A DNA stretch of 64,000 nt from Blautia wexlerae DSM 19850 (GTDB taxonomy: Bacteria > Bacillota > Clostridia > Lachnospirales > Lachnospiraceae): assembly GCF_025148125.1 (NCBI RefSeq), contig NZ_CP102267.1:4040501-4104500 (forward strand), written 5' to 3'. Shown piece by piece: positions 16,975 to 28,202 of the stretch. The position numbers and the translations under genes are program-made. The first letter of the stretch is position 1, and each line of letters opens with the position of its first letter. A model generated the notes under the pieces. The model ran no database searches. It saw only the letters and a list, made by a program, of their open reading frames with translations, and was not told the DNA's origin.

Positions 16975-18615
16975 TTAATATAACGTGCCCTTCCGTAAAG
17001 TAATCACTCTGCACTGATGTTTCTTTGTCTTTTTGTTATATCCAATTCCTACTGCAAGGATTTCTCCTGTGTATTTTGCCTTTTCTCCTGCTTTTCCCGA
17101 AAAGCGTAAACTATATTTTTTATCTATAATCTGCTGAACAGCTTCATCTGCAGTATGGTCTACCTTTAATTCCAGAATAATGCCTGTATCTGCCGGATTT
17201 TCAGGATAAAAAATAAAGTCCACAAATCCAAGTCCTGCCTTGTCCTCTCTCTCCACCCGGTAGCTGTCTCTCGCACAAAGATACACCAGATTTACAATAG
17301 AAAATAACTCCACTTCATTATTATAAGAAAGTATCGGCGTCTCCGTATTATGAGCATATTCCAGTATTTCTTCCATAGTAGAAGTATCTTTTTCAAGTGT
17401 TGCCTTAAGCATGCGTTCGGACTCTTTTGCCAGTCTGTACACATATCCCAAAGAGGCTTCTTTCTGGAGCATTTCATCAAATTTGTCCATCAGTTCCTTA
17501 TTCGGAATATAAACTTTTCCCTGATAATAGCTCAGGAAACCATACACTACCATTGCTGACAGAATTTCCTCTCTGGTTGTCAGATTCATAGACGTAGCTG
17601 CGTATTCCTTTATCTTAGCCGGAACTCCTTCACCTGATATCATAACTGCAAGATCATTTCTTACTTCTGCTACATTATTTTTTACATAGTAGAAAATTTC
17701 ATCATAAGGTCCTGAACTTGTCCAGTAGCTGTCAAGATTATTGTTTGTCAGAGAAGCCACTACTGATCTTGGATTGTACATTCTCTCTCCATTTTTAGCA
17801 TAGTATCCGTCATACCATGTTTCCAGTCCCTCTCTGGTCACATAAGGTGTTTTCTCTTCATTTCTGCATATCTCCAGATACCTTCTGTAAAGCATATCTG
17901 TCTCTGATTCAGTAAATCCAAAATCCTCACTGAATTTCTCTTCTGAAGCCATTGTATATTCAATGAACATATTTAATTCAGAACCGCTGGAATACTTGGC
18001 AATCGGTAAAATTCCAGTCATGTAGGATAAAGAAACATAGGCATGATCTTTTAACAGATTGCTCAGAAAAGAAATGTAATTCTGTCTGTCTTCCTCGGTA
18101 ACAAAATTTTTATGAAAAATACAGTCCCATTCATCAAAAATGAAAATAAACTTCTGTCCATTATATTCGATGAAAATGCTCTCTAAAATATCCCACAGAG
18201 AGTCTTCCGGATATATTTCTATTTCAGAATATACTTTCAGAAGATCCCTTTTTAAACGTTCCTCAATACGTGTAATGTATTCCATATAGGATTTACAATT
18301 TCCCGGCATTTTGCTGAAATCAATATAAATTACATTATGCTGATTCAAATGTTTTCTGTAATCTTTATCTGCTGAAATCTGAAGCCTGTCAAAAACATCA
18401 CTGCTTTCAACACCTTTACTGAAAAATGCTCCAATCATGTTTGCCATGACAGTTTTTCCAAATCGCCTGGGGCGGGTAATACATATATGTGCATTTCCCT
18501 GCTCTGCCAGTGGAATCAATTCCTTCAACAGACTGGATTTATCTACAAAATAAGGTCTGGTATATTCGCTTTTGTATAAAGAATAGGATGAAATACTGTT
18601 CAGATATATCCCCAT
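16975..18615 (-). CDS. AAA-like ATPase with PD-(D/E)XK nuclease-like C-terminal domain
   Basis: 546 residues. The N-terminal AAA-like domain carries FVDKSSLL (residues 23-30), Walker A TRPRRFGKT (48-56) and Walker B FIFIFDEWD (about 153-161). The C-terminal part has GFVDFIFYP...IILELKVD, a PD-(D/E)XK-type core (DUF1703). This two-domain family occurs in many copies in gut Bacteroidetes and Clostridia, and its role is unknown. It stands alone. A 20-bp sequence at 18642-18661 upstream also occurs at 44139-44158. Confidence 0.88.
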   Translation of the reverse strand: MGIYLNSISSYSLYKSEYTRPYFVDKSSLLKELIPLAEQGNAHICITRPRRFGKTVMANMIGAFFSKGVESSDVFDRLQISADKDYRKHLNQHNVIYIDFSKMPGNCKSYMEYITRIEERLKRDLLKVYSEIEIYPEDSLWDILESIFIEYNGQKFIFIFDEWDCIFHKNFVTEEDRQNYISFLSNLLKDHAYVSLSYMTGILPIAKYSSGSELNMFIEYTMASEEKFSEDFGFTESETDMLYRRYLEICRNEEKTPYVTREGLETWYDGYYAKNGERMYNPRSVVASLTNNNLDSYWTSSGPYDEIFYYVKNNVAEVRNDLAVMISGEGVPAKIKEYAATSMNLTTREEILSAMVVYGFLSYYQGKVYIPNKELMDKFDEMLQKEASLGYVYRLAKESERMLKATLEKDTSTMEEILEYAHNTETPILSYNNEVELFSIVNLVYLCARDSYRVEREDKAGLGFVDFIFYPENPADTGIILELKVDHTADEAVQQIIDKKYSLRFSGKAGEKAKYTGEILAVGIGYNKKTKKHQCRVITLRKGTLY

Positions 18616-18641
18616 ACTGTCACCTCATAAGTCAGGCGGAT

Positions 18642-18661
18642 AAAATCATCCGCTTCGCTAC
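18642..18661. repeat. 20-bp repeat, copy 1
   Basis: AAAATCATCCGCTTCGCTAC, identical to 44139-44158. Both copies lie close to Nudix-like sequence. Confidence 0.6.
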
Positions 18662-18681
18662 TTGCTCATAAACACCAACAA

Positions 18682-18735
18682 TTTTATGTCATTATGCTTT
18701 TTACTCTGTGAATCATCAATACTGATTTTATTTTA
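18682..18735 (-). pseudogene. Nudix hydrolase fragment (few codons, frameshifted)
   Basis: On the minus strand this encodes LMIHRVK followed, after a one-base deletion in an A-run, by KHND. That matches LMLHRVKKHND at the start of the intact Nudix gene at 44198-44659. It is only about 40 bases, so the assignment rests on that local match and on the accompanying repeats. Confidence 0.4.
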
Positions 18736-18790
18736 TCATAATTCTTTTGGGAATTCTATTTCTATATGCGATTTTTCATTTTCATTTTCT

Positions 18791-18850
18791 CAACAGAAAA
18801 ACCTCCAGAAACCTTACTGTTGCGGGATATCTTACGTTTGGACACCATGT
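18791..18850. repeat. Degraded copy of the tuf terminator region
   Basis: Matches the tuf downstream region (51956 onward) over about 60 bases with scattered changes, including CAACAGAAAAACC and ATATCTTACGTTTGGACAC. The stem is no longer perfect. Confidence 0.6.
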
Positions 18851-19259
18851 AGCTGATTATCGACTTTTCTTCTACAAATAATAACTATGACTGCGGATAC
18901 TTACACTACCTGTTTGACTTTATAATGCAATATTCCTTTGGTCAAAGACACTGCCAACATACCCACAGCTATTACAGCTACAACGTACCAGATACTGTAT
19001 ATGCTGTGCAAAAATCATAACTCCCTGCAATATAAACAGGCAAAGAATCCTGTTGATTCCATGCTTCATATTTTATAGAAATCCCGAATACGCTTGTGAG
19101 CATATTTCTCATTCTCCTTTTAACTTAATTTATTTCATTTTAACTTAGTATTTGTTAAAATCAAGTTTTTAAGTTATTATTAGTTTTCAATAAAGGACCG
19201 TTATTTTACATCTGCATATGTAAATAACAGTCCTCATCTTCTTTTTATATTATAACTGA

Positions 19260-20711
<1,452 letters not shown>

Positions 20712-20760
20712 TCATGCGGAAATCTTTTCAAAGATTTCCGCACTCTTTTTTCTATATTTT

Positions 20761-22677
20761 TTAAGATAGTTCAAGAAGCTCCACTCCGACAGTTACCTGT
20801 CCTTCTGCCTTCATCTCTACATCATTGAATTCGTCACTGTTTGTAACAACAATCGGTGTAGTCACTTCATATCCGGCTTCTTTGATTCCCGGAATATCAA
20901 ATTCCAGAAGAAGCTGTCCTTTTTTCACCTGCTCACCTTCTTCTACATGGATGGTAAAGCATCTTCCATTCAGTTTTACAGTATCCATACCTACATGAAT
21001 CAGAATTTCTACTCCGTCTGTACTTTCCATTCCAACTGCATGATGGCTGTCTAATAATCCGACAACTTTACCATCGAACGGCGCATAAACCTTTCCTTCT
21101 TCCGGAATGACCGCACATCCTTTTCCCATCATCTCACTTGCAAATACCTCATCGTGTACTTCGCTTAACGGAATGACTGTTCCTGCAAGTGGGCTCTCAA
21201 TCTTTTTGATCTCTGCTGTCTGTTCCTTCTGCTCCTGTTTTTCACCGGAAAGCATCTCTGTCCCTGTAATTTTTTTTGTTTCTTCTTCACTTTCTTCTGC
21301 TTCATCAACCGGATCGTCAAATCCGACAATCTGAATTGCCACGATCGTGATCACAAAAGCAATCACGCATGCCAGTGCCTCCCCGATAAAGGACATCGGT
21401 GCATCTTTGCTGATTGCATTTACGATTGTCAGAAGTCCCGGAAGTCCGGCATATGCGTAGTATGCAGAATGGAAGAAACTCATTACAACTGCTCCGACTG
21501 CACCGCCTGCACATCCGCAGATAAATGGTTTCTTAAGTCTTAATGTTACTCCATAGATGGTAGGCTCTGTAATACCGAAGATTCCTGTTACTCCGGCTGA
21601 AAGTGCCACACCTTTAAATTCTTTATTTCTGGATTTGATAAATACTCCGAATGCTGCAGCTACCTGTGCCACAACAGCGATTGTCTGGAATGCCTGGAAT
21701 GTATCACAGCCATTCATATCGAAGTTGGCAAGTACGACCGGTGTAATTCCCCAGTGCACGCCAAAGATAACGACTACCTGCCATAATCCACCGATGATCG
21801 CTCCTGCCAGTGCCGGTGCAAAAGCTACTAATGCATTGTAACCATTCGCAATTGCATTTGCTGTAATCGCAGATGCAGGTCCGATTACCATGATCGTTGC
21901 CGGAACCATGACCACAAAACAGATCAGTGGTGTCAAAAGCGGCTTGGCTGCATCCGGAAGTTTCTTTTCGATAAAATGCTCCAGATAAGAAAGTACCCAT
22001 ACCAGAAGCAGTGGTGGAAGTACGGTAGATGTATAAGTTGTCTCTGATAACTTCACACCTAAGAATCTTACCACATCACCATCTGCGATTCTTGCTGCGA
22101 TATCTGCCCATGACTGGTTAACCAGTGCACAGCAGCATAAGATTGCAATGTATGTATTACATTTAAAATGCTTTGATGCAGTGATCGCAATGAAGATTGG
22201 TAAAAATGTAAATGGCGTCCATGACATGAAGTTCAGCACTTCATAAGTTCCTGTCTCTGCAAATGAAGGTGCCGCCATCGTGATCAGGATCAAGGCTCCC
22301 TGCAACAGACCTGCTGCTGCAAGAATGTATACGAATGGTGCAAATACTGCAGACATCGTTGCGATAATACGGTTAACAATGTTCTGCTTAGGCTGTTCGA
22401 TTTCCTGTGCAGATGCATCCAGATGCAGGGCTTCTGCAACCGAATCATAGACTTCTCCAACATGAGTTCCGATTACAACCTGGAACTGTCCGTTATTTTC
22501 CACAACCGTGATAACTCCTGCCAGTGCAGATACTTTTTCTTTTGCTCCTTCCGGCGTCTCTTTTAATACCAGACGGAGTCTTGTCGCACATCTTGTGGCA
22601 TTTACAATATTCTTCTGTCCGCCCACGACATCGATGATATCCAGGGCAAGCTTATGATAATCTCTTACCTTTGCCAT
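20761..22677 (-). CDS. Beta-glucoside PTS permease, EIIBCA
   Basis: 638 residues with three PTS domains in order. EIIB has phospho-Cys C30 (NATRCATRLR), EIIC is about ten helices (roughly residues 105-460, with GGLWQVVVIFGVHWG and GITEPTIYGV), and EIIA has phospho-His H561 (ILIHVGMDTVKLNG). It imports and phosphorylates beta-glucosides, feeding the GH1 enzyme. A Glu/Lys-rich linker separates C from A. It is transcribed from the promoter at 22793-22821, and no BglG-type antiterminator site or gene is present; an RpiR-family regulator is adjacent instead. Confidence 0.94.
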   Translation of the reverse strand: MAKVRDYHKLALDIIDVVGGQKNIVNATRCATRLRLVLKETPEGAKEKVSALAGVITVVENNGQFQVVIGTHVGEVYDSVAEALHLDASAQEIEQPKQNIVNRIIATMSAVFAPFVYILAAAGLLQGALILITMAAPSFAETGTYEVLNFMSWTPFTFLPIFIAITASKHFKCNTYIAILCCCALVNQSWADIAARIADGDVVRFLGVKLSETTYTSTVLPPLLLVWVLSYLEHFIEKKLPDAAKPLLTPLICFVVMVPATIMVIGPASAITANAIANGYNALVAFAPALAGAIIGGLWQVVVIFGVHWGITPVVLANFDMNGCDTFQAFQTIAVVAQVAAAFGVFIKSRNKEFKGVALSAGVTGIFGITEPTIYGVTLRLKKPFICGCAGGAVGAVVMSFFHSAYYAYAGLPGLLTIVNAISKDAPMSFIGEALACVIAFVITIVAIQIVGFDDPVDEAEESEEETKKITGTEMLSGEKQEQKEQTAEIKKIESPLAGTVIPLSEVHDEVFASEMMGKGCAVIPEEGKVYAPFDGKVVGLLDSHHAVGMESTDGVEILIHVGMDTVKLNGRCFTIHVEEGEQVKKGQLLLEFDIPGIKEAGYEVTTPIVVTNSDEFNDVEMKAEGQVTVGVELLELS

Positions 22678-22792
22678 ATGAAACTCTCCTTTTCCTTTTT
22701 CTGATCCCTGTATCCTCCGGAATCTGTATACCTCTGTATGTTTGTTTAAGAGTTTTTACATGCATGTATCTCTCTTTCTATCTGACAAGTAC

Positions 22793-22821
22793 ACTATAAA
22801 TAATTTATCGTTTTCTTACAA
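22793..22821 (-). promoter_or_regulatory. Sigma-A promoter of the beta-glucoside operon
   Basis: Minus strand: TTGTAA (22821-22816), 17 bp, TATAGT (22798-22793), 116 bp before the PTS start. Confidence 0.65.
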
Positions 22822-22900
22822 TTCTTTTGCTTTATTCTGTTAAATCGTTTCATATTTTTCTTTTTGTTTTTTATCTTTCTCGAAACAATGTTTCAGGCGT

Positions 22901-22944
22901 AAAAAAAGACATGTTGTTTTTGTATATATTGCACAACATGTCTT
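22901..22944 (-). terminator. Terminator of the RpiR gene
   Basis: Stem AGACATGTTGT with ACAACATGTCT, followed on the minus strand by a T7 run. Confidence 0.85.
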
Positions 22945-23009
22945 TGCGAAATCTGCCTATATCAAAATTTACATTTCCGGTATCACTTCCCGACATTGAT
23001 CCAGAACAT

Positions 23010-23858
23010 TTACCATAACAACTTTTTGCCCGACTTCTCATATTTATTATTCAATGCAAGATTCTCATCGTATTTCCTGCTGAATTCCATGCCATATAAG
23101 ATATCCAGCAGATATTTTCCCGAAGCAAAGAACATTGAACTCCAGAACTCTTCTACTTTCTCAGAACCTGCTGCATACAGGAACTCATCCGCCTGTTTTG
23201 ATACAATCCCGTCACGCACTGCAGAGATTACGATAACTTTCGTACCGCCCTTTCGCAGCATTCCGGCAATCTCTGCCAGTCGTTCATTTTTCCCCGTATG
23301 ACTGATCAGAATCGCTACATGCCCATCTGCCGGCATTGCTGCATGCAGTCCCTGAATATTCGTCGCGGAATGGACATTCGCCACTTTTCCTGCATGGAAG
23401 AAAAGTGAACATCCATAATCTGCCAGATACACATTCATATCATATACGTAAAAGTCCACGCACGATGCATCTGCGATCATACGGCCGATCTTTACCAAAT
23501 GACTATACGACAATTCCTTCTTTGTTTCTTCAATTGCCTGCCTCTGAACCTGTGTTGCCTTTCTCACCATCGTTACAACGTTCTCACGTTCAGACATCGT
23601 TATGACTTCTTCTTCCTCAATCGTTTCATATTGTAATTCCCTGACCAGCTGCAGTTTGAATTCCGGGAATCCCTTCGTTCCTAATTTCTGACAGAATCTT
23701 GTCACCGACGCCGCACTGGCAAATGTGGCATGACCAAGTTCTCTGGATGACATCTCTTCAATCTTTTCCGGATGTTCCAGAATATACTTCCGGATATCCT
23801 GTTCCCGTTCCGTCAGATTCTTATGTTTTTTCATATCCTGTATCAGCGACATAGACAT
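23010..23858 (-). CDS. MurR/RpiR-family regulator of the beta-glucoside operon
   Basis: 282 residues. An N-terminal RpiR helix-turn-helix (ASAASVTRFCQKLGTKGFPE, about residues 47-66) and a C-terminal SIS sugar-phosphate-sensing domain (HVAILISHTGKNERLAEIAG, about 176-195). It lies directly upstream of the PTS-GH1 operon in the same orientation but with its own terminator. It probably senses a phosphosugar and controls the operon; activator versus repressor is not evident. GATGGAGGAATGTCT precedes the ATG. Confidence 0.88.
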   Translation of the reverse strand: MSMSLIQDMKKHKNLTEREQDIRKYILEHPEKIEEMSSRELGHATFASAASVTRFCQKLGTKGFPEFKLQLVRELQYETIEEEEVITMSERENVVTMVRKATQVQRQAIEETKKELSYSHLVKIGRMIADASCVDFYVYDMNVYLADYGCSLFFHAGKVANVHSATNIQGLHAAMPADGHVAILISHTGKNERLAEIAGMLRKGGTKVIVISAVRDGIVSKQADEFLYAAGSEKVEEFWSSMFFASGKYLLDILYGMEFSRKYDENLALNNKYEKSGKKLLW

Positions 23859-23859
23859 T

Positions 23860-24005
23860 CCTCCATCGTCTGATTTGATTCTATAATTGTACCAATTGGT
23901 TTCGTAATATGTGCATTCATACCGGCTTTAAATGACTTCTCTTTATCTTCCTCAAATACATTTGCGGTCATGGCAACGATTGGGATATTTGCTTTCTTAT
24001 TATTC
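23860..24005 (-). pseudogene. Response-regulator receiver domain remnant
   Basis: The minus strand encodes KANIPIVAMTANVFEEDKEK then SFKAGMNAHITKP, the last third of a CheY-like receiver (conserved Thr-Ala and Lys-Pro motifs). It is closely similar to the tail of the receiver in the adjacent hybrid kinase but not identical. The frame has lost everything before it. The RpiR start codon overlaps its end. Confidence 0.75.
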
Positions 24006-24022
24006 TTTAGAGTACGGGTTTA

Positions 24023-26305
24023 TTATTTAATGGTTACTGAGCAATGACCTGCGTTTCGGTACCCCCCCCCGCCGCCGGATTTTATGCTTCTTATTGTCTT
24101 TTCCAGCGTCTTCATATCAACCGGTTTTGAAATATGGGCATTCATACCGGCTGCCAGAGAATGCTGAATATCCTCTGAGAATGCATTGGCGGTCATGGCA
24201 ATGATCGGAATTGTCTTTGCCAGCTCATGGGAACTTCTGCGGATTGCCTTCGTTGCCTCATAGCCGTTCATGACAGGCATCTGCACATCCATCAGGATCA
24301 TATCATAGTCACCCGGGACAGACTGTTCAAATGTCTCCAGGACCCTTTTACCATTTTCACAGATCGTACACTCCGCGCCCTCAATCTTTAACAGTTCCGT
24401 CAGAATCTCCGCATTCAGCTCATTGTCCTCTGCACATAGGAATCTCATTCCTTTCAGGATATTGCCATCCTGCTCTTCTGTTTCTGCCTGTGAAGCCGGA
24501 GAAGCAGATCTTTCTTCTGCGATTTTCAGATCCATAAAAACCTCAAAACAGCTGCCCTGTCCCGGTTCACTTTCTACATCAATGGTTCCGCCCATCAAGT
24601 CAACCAGATTTTTGGTGATTGCCATTCCAAGACCGGTTCCCTGTATCTTATTTGTCAGAGAATTTTCTGCACGGGTAAAGGCATCAAAAATCGTGTTCTT
24701 GAAATCTGCCGACATTCCCATACCATTATCGCAGACTAAAAAGCGATACTTTGCATAAACAGATGAATTTGATTCACATTCCTCTGCCAGAAGCTGAATT
24801 TCTCCACCTTCCTGTGTATATTTTATTGCATTAGACAGCAGATTACTAAAAATCTGCATCAGATGAACCTGATCCCCGTTCACCCACTCATGCCTGATGT
24901 TTTCTTTTGTAATTGTAAGAGTCTGCTTCTTTTCAGATATCTGAGAACGAAATATAGTGTCAATCTCCTGTATAAAATCCGGAATAGAAAAATCAGAATA
25001 CTTGAAGACAGTTTTTCCTGCTTCAATCTTACTCATATCCAGAACCTCATTAATGATTCCTAACAGATGCTGTGAGGAAGTATCAATTTTATCCGCATAC
25101 TCTATTACCTTGCCTTTATCACCGGCATCATGTCTGATTAAGGACGTAATACCAATGATCGCATTCATAGGAGTACGTATATCGTGAGACATATTGGCAA
25201 GAAAACTGCTCTTGGATCTGTTCGCCTCCTGTGCCACCTGAAAAGCATCCTCTGCCGCCTGTTTTGCCTGCCGCAGCTTTGTATTCACTGTTTCCAGCTT
25301 GGCATTATTTTCCCGCTCCAAACGGATTGCTTCCTGCTGATTTCTGTACATAACAAAGGAAATCCCCATCATAACACAGGCAGCTACGATAACCGTAAAG
25401 ATAACGATAAATACCATAACAAAATTGACAAGTTTTAATGTATTCGTAGCAACATACTCCGCCGGAACCAGAAAGATAAGTGTCCATTCGGCATTTTCCA
25501 TTCTTTTTAATCCGTAAAAATATTCTGTTCCATCCAGAACTGCATTAGAATAACTGCAGTCTTTTTTCTCCAGTTCCGCCTTTGTTTTCTCAAAGGAAGA
25601 ATTGTGAAGATACTTCATATTCTGTAAAACAGAAAATACATTATGGCCCTTGATCAGTTCCACCTGATTGCTGTTGAACAGTTTAGATCCATTATCATCC
25701 AGTACATACACACTGTTGTTTCCGTTATAAGCTTCGCAGTTAAAATATGGATTTAGCTGTTCCATGTCCTGGGCAATTCCAAAATAGAGAATTGAAGTTT
25801 TCTTTTCTCCATTTTGAAGATGTATGGGCTCCGGCAAACGATTCAGAAATACCATCTTTGACTGGTTATCCGTCATAGAATCAAAAACAAAACTGATCTT
25901 TTCAGGACTTTCTTCAAAATAATCCAGTTCCCGGAAAAGTCCCTTGTTTCCGGATTCTGTATAATATCCGCCTTCTGAATCCACTGCCATCAACGTAATC
26001 TTCTGCTCTGCATATGCTGATAATTCATATTTCTTTTTCATGTGTCTGCAGAGTTCATCTGTAGTCTGTACGTTTGCATCTCTCAGATAATTACATTCTT
26101 CCGTTACCCGATTCCAATGGGAATCGATCACATCCTCCAGATTTTGAAACATTTGACGGGTAACCTCTTCCATCTGGTTTAATCGTTCCTCATAGATAAT
26201 ATCCTGGATATAAGTATGATACAGGAAAAAGAATGCAAGAAACATCGCTATACCAGTCATACAACAACCCAATATTAAGTTCCGGTAACTCTTTGCCTTC
26301 TGCAT
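24023..26305 (-). CDS. Hybrid sensor histidine kinase/response regulator
   Basis: 760 residues: helix at about 10-30, a ~260-residue extracellular Cache-like sensor, helix at about 294-320, coiled coil, HisKA with phospho-His H374 (NMSHDIRTPMNAIIG), HATPase (NGMGMS, GTGLGMAITKNLV), then a receiver with D673 (ILMDVQMPVMNG). No output domain follows, so phosphate must pass to another protein. The start at 26305 (GGAGGAGAAGG upstream) lies just after the binding-protein stop; the longer frame overlaps it. The C-terminus runs through a G9 tract into about 15 non-family residues (GGGGG then YRNAG), suggesting slippage. Confidence 0.9.
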   Translation of the reverse strand: MQKAKSYRNLILGCCMTGIAMFLAFFFLYHTYIQDIIYEERLNQMEEVTRQMFQNLEDVIDSHWNRVTEECNYLRDANVQTTDELCRHMKKKYELSAYAEQKITLMAVDSEGGYYTESGNKGLFRELDYFEESPEKISFVFDSMTDNQSKMVFLNRLPEPIHLQNGEKKTSILYFGIAQDMEQLNPYFNCEAYNGNNSVYVLDDNGSKLFNSNQVELIKGHNVFSVLQNMKYLHNSSFEKTKAELEKKDCSYSNAVLDGTEYFYGLKRMENAEWTLIFLVPAEYVATNTLKLVNFVMVFIVIFTVIVAACVMMGISFVMYRNQQEAIRLERENNAKLETVNTKLRQAKQAAEDAFQVAQEANRSKSSFLANMSHDIRTPMNAIIGITSLIRHDAGDKGKVIEYADKIDTSSQHLLGIINEVLDMSKIEAGKTVFKYSDFSIPDFIQEIDTIFRSQISEKKQTLTITKENIRHEWVNGDQVHLMQIFSNLLSNAIKYTQEGGEIQLLAEECESNSSVYAKYRFLVCDNGMGMSADFKNTIFDAFTRAENSLTNKIQGTGLGMAITKNLVDLMGGTIDVESEPGQGSCFEVFMDLKIAEERSASPASQAETEEQDGNILKGMRFLCAEDNELNAEILTELLKIEGAECTICENGKRVLETFEQSVPGDYDMILMDVQMPVMNGYEATKAIRRSSHELAKTIPIIAMTANAFSEDIQHSLAAGMNAHISKPVDMKTLEKTIRSIKSGGGGGYRNAGHCSVTIK
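24062..24070. repeat. Homopolymer C9 (G9 in the coding strand)
   Basis: Nine Cs at the 3' end of the hybrid kinase gene. Length change would alter only the last ~15 residues, beyond the receiver domain. Confidence 0.7.
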
Positions 26306-26318
26306 CCTTCTCCTCCGC

Positions 26319-28097
26319 TTATTTCCATTCAGCGTCTGCTTCACTTAAAGTTTCAAATTGCCCAAAAAACTCCTTTGCCGCATCCATACCCACAACACCA
26401 CTGTCTGTCACTTCCGTTTCTGATGCCAGTTTTTCACTGATTCCGGAAATTGCAACCTGATAAGTCTTTCCATCCTCCAGTTCCATATCTTCAGGATTTA
26501 CCAACATATATGGATAATTCTTGCCTGTACCAACTGCATCATAACCTTCTTCATACAATGCCTGAATCTGTTTTCCTGTCAGCCTGATTGTTTTAATCGT
26601 CTGTGACCAGCCAGTCGGAAGAATGATACATACATCATAGTCTGTAATATTCTTTGCATACAGTTTTCCGCTCACACCATCATTGTTCTGGTTCGTACCA
26701 TTTCCACTGATCCATGTTCCAAGGGATATAAGAGCAACGTCACTTCCGGTTGCCTCGGCAAAGCATCTGCCCACCAGCTTTGCACAGCTTTCCTGTGAAA
26801 TTTCCTCTGTAGCTGTTGTGATCACTTCCGGCTGATTATTTACCACGCTGTCCTGATCCTCATCCAGCTGATCTGCCACATCCTTTATTGATGCCTTATC
26901 CTGCATGAATTCCAGCATTTTGGTTCCGGTATTTACAATCGTATTTTCCCATCCGGAATAAATAAACGGTGTCGTATTCCCTGCATTGATAAAATCCGAA
27001 ATATCTGCATAGAAGGTGTCATCCGCCTTTGCATCTTTGAAAGGAAGCAGTCCTGCTTTTAATGTACTGTCCGGATACAGGGCACTGGTTCCTTCTACCG
27101 TAGACAGCACCTTCATGACTTTTAATGCATCTTCAAGTTTCTCAGGATCATTCTCCAGCTTTTTATTCAATCCATAAAAACGGTTTACATTTAAAATAAA
27201 TACATTCTTGCTTCCATCTTCAGACAGGTATGGCATCAGACCAAATTTGTCCGTTGTATCTTCTGATTCCATAATGCCATTCTGTGGTCCCAATAGAAAC
27301 AGTGAATTTCCCTTTATAAAAGCTTCTCTTGTTTTACTATCATCTACCGGATCACTGTTGCTGCAGTCAAGCATACCGAGATTTTTCCATTTCTGGATAT
27401 ATTCCATGCTGTCCATCATGCCTTCCGTGTCACTGACATTTGCCTTTCCTGACAGGTAATCTTTCTGCCACTGCTTTCCAGACATAGTACCAAGGAATCC
27501 CGCATCCGCAATATTACATATATACTGGAAGGCTGAACCAGGATACTGAATCTGTGCCATACATAACGTAACTCCTGCTTCTTTTGCCTTGTCTGCAAGT
27601 TCTTCAAGCTCTGTAAAAGATGTTGGCAGCTTCCAGCCATGCTTCTCAAGCAGTGTTTTATTATAGGTGATTCCATAACAGTTGTACAAAGATGGAAGCA
27701 TATAAAGTGCACCCTCATCGGATACATCTTTCAGACGTGATTCCACATAATTATCTGTAAAATCGTATCCTGAGAGATCAATCATCTTATCACTGACATC
27801 CACCACATCTGGCTTATAAAAAGTCTGTGTGCAGATGTCCGGAAGATCATCTGCCTCTAACATATTCTGCAGACAGGTTGTTGTATTTGCTCCGCTGTAC
27901 GGGACTACTTCAAGCTCAATCTCTGGATATGTTTTATGCACTTCTTCTATAAAATTGTCCACTTCCAGATAAGGAGCCATAAAAGTAATTGCTTCGTGCT
28001 TCTTTGGTGTTTCATCTGTTTTCCCACACCCTATAAGTCCTGTTGCCGCTATACATGCCAAAATAAGACATGCACTTTGTACTTTTTTGATTTTCAT
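26319..28097 (-). CDS. Lipoprotein solute-binding protein with 5'-nucleotidase-like C-terminal domain
   Basis: 592 residues. Lipobox LIGC with lipidated C24. Residues about 35-430 form a family-1 sugar-binding fold (PDICTQTFYKPD, YGITYNKTLLEKHGW). The tail, about 440-590, resembles the C-terminal domain of 5'-nucleotidases (SGKLYAKNITDYDVCIILP, then IRLTGKQIQALYEEGYDA). That fusion is unusual. No permease follows; the next gene, 13 bp on, is a sensor kinase with an extracellular domain, so the protein likely acts as a sensory co-receptor rather than in import (inference). A c-di-GMP-I riboswitch lies upstream. Confidence 0.82.
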   Translation of the reverse strand: MKIKKVQSACLILACIAATGLIGCGKTDETPKKHEAITFMAPYLEVDNFIEEVHKTYPEIELEVVPYSGANTTTCLQNMLEADDLPDICTQTFYKPDVVDVSDKMIDLSGYDFTDNYVESRLKDVSDEGALYMLPSLYNCYGITYNKTLLEKHGWKLPTSFTELEELADKAKEAGVTLCMAQIQYPGSAFQYICNIADAGFLGTMSGKQWQKDYLSGKANVSDTEGMMDSMEYIQKWKNLGMLDCSNSDPVDDSKTREAFIKGNSLFLLGPQNGIMESEDTTDKFGLMPYLSEDGSKNVFILNVNRFYGLNKKLENDPEKLEDALKVMKVLSTVEGTSALYPDSTLKAGLLPFKDAKADDTFYADISDFINAGNTTPFIYSGWENTIVNTGTKMLEFMQDKASIKDVADQLDEDQDSVVNNQPEVITTATEEISQESCAKLVGRCFAEATGSDVALISLGTWISGNGTNQNNDGVSGKLYAKNITDYDVCIILPTGWSQTIKTIRLTGKQIQALYEEGYDAVGTGKNYPYMLVNPEDMELEDGKTYQVAISGISEKLASETEVTDSGVVGMDAAKEFFGQFETLSEADAEWK

Positions 28098-28202
28098 ATT
28101 TTTCTCTCTTCTCCGATAAAATCATTATGGTTCCGTTTATGAAATAACATCCCTGCTTGCAGGATTCTTCGCCTGCGAAGGGTCGCTTCAGCAACATAAT
28201 TC

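Larger units (their letters stand above)
18616..19259. other. Gene-free region holding relics
   Basis: Three relics occur in order: the 20-bp repeat at 18642-18661, a Nudix-like coding scrap around 18682-18735, and a degraded copy of the tuf terminator at 18791-18850. On the minus strand, about 19080-18985 reads as an open frame (GISIKYEAWNQQDSLPVYIA) that stops at a TAG; its family is not recognised. No intact gene. Confidence 0.5.
22678..23009. other. Promoter/terminator region between RpiR gene and PTS operon
   Basis: Holds a promoter (22793-22821), a 12-bp palindrome TACATGCATGTA (22757-22768) in the PTS leader that could be an operator, and the RpiR terminator (22901-22944). Confidence 0.55.

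Noticed and set aside
22757..22768. TACATGCATGTA palindrome as a firm RpiR operator
   Set aside because: Only one copy and a common palindrome; noted but not claimed.
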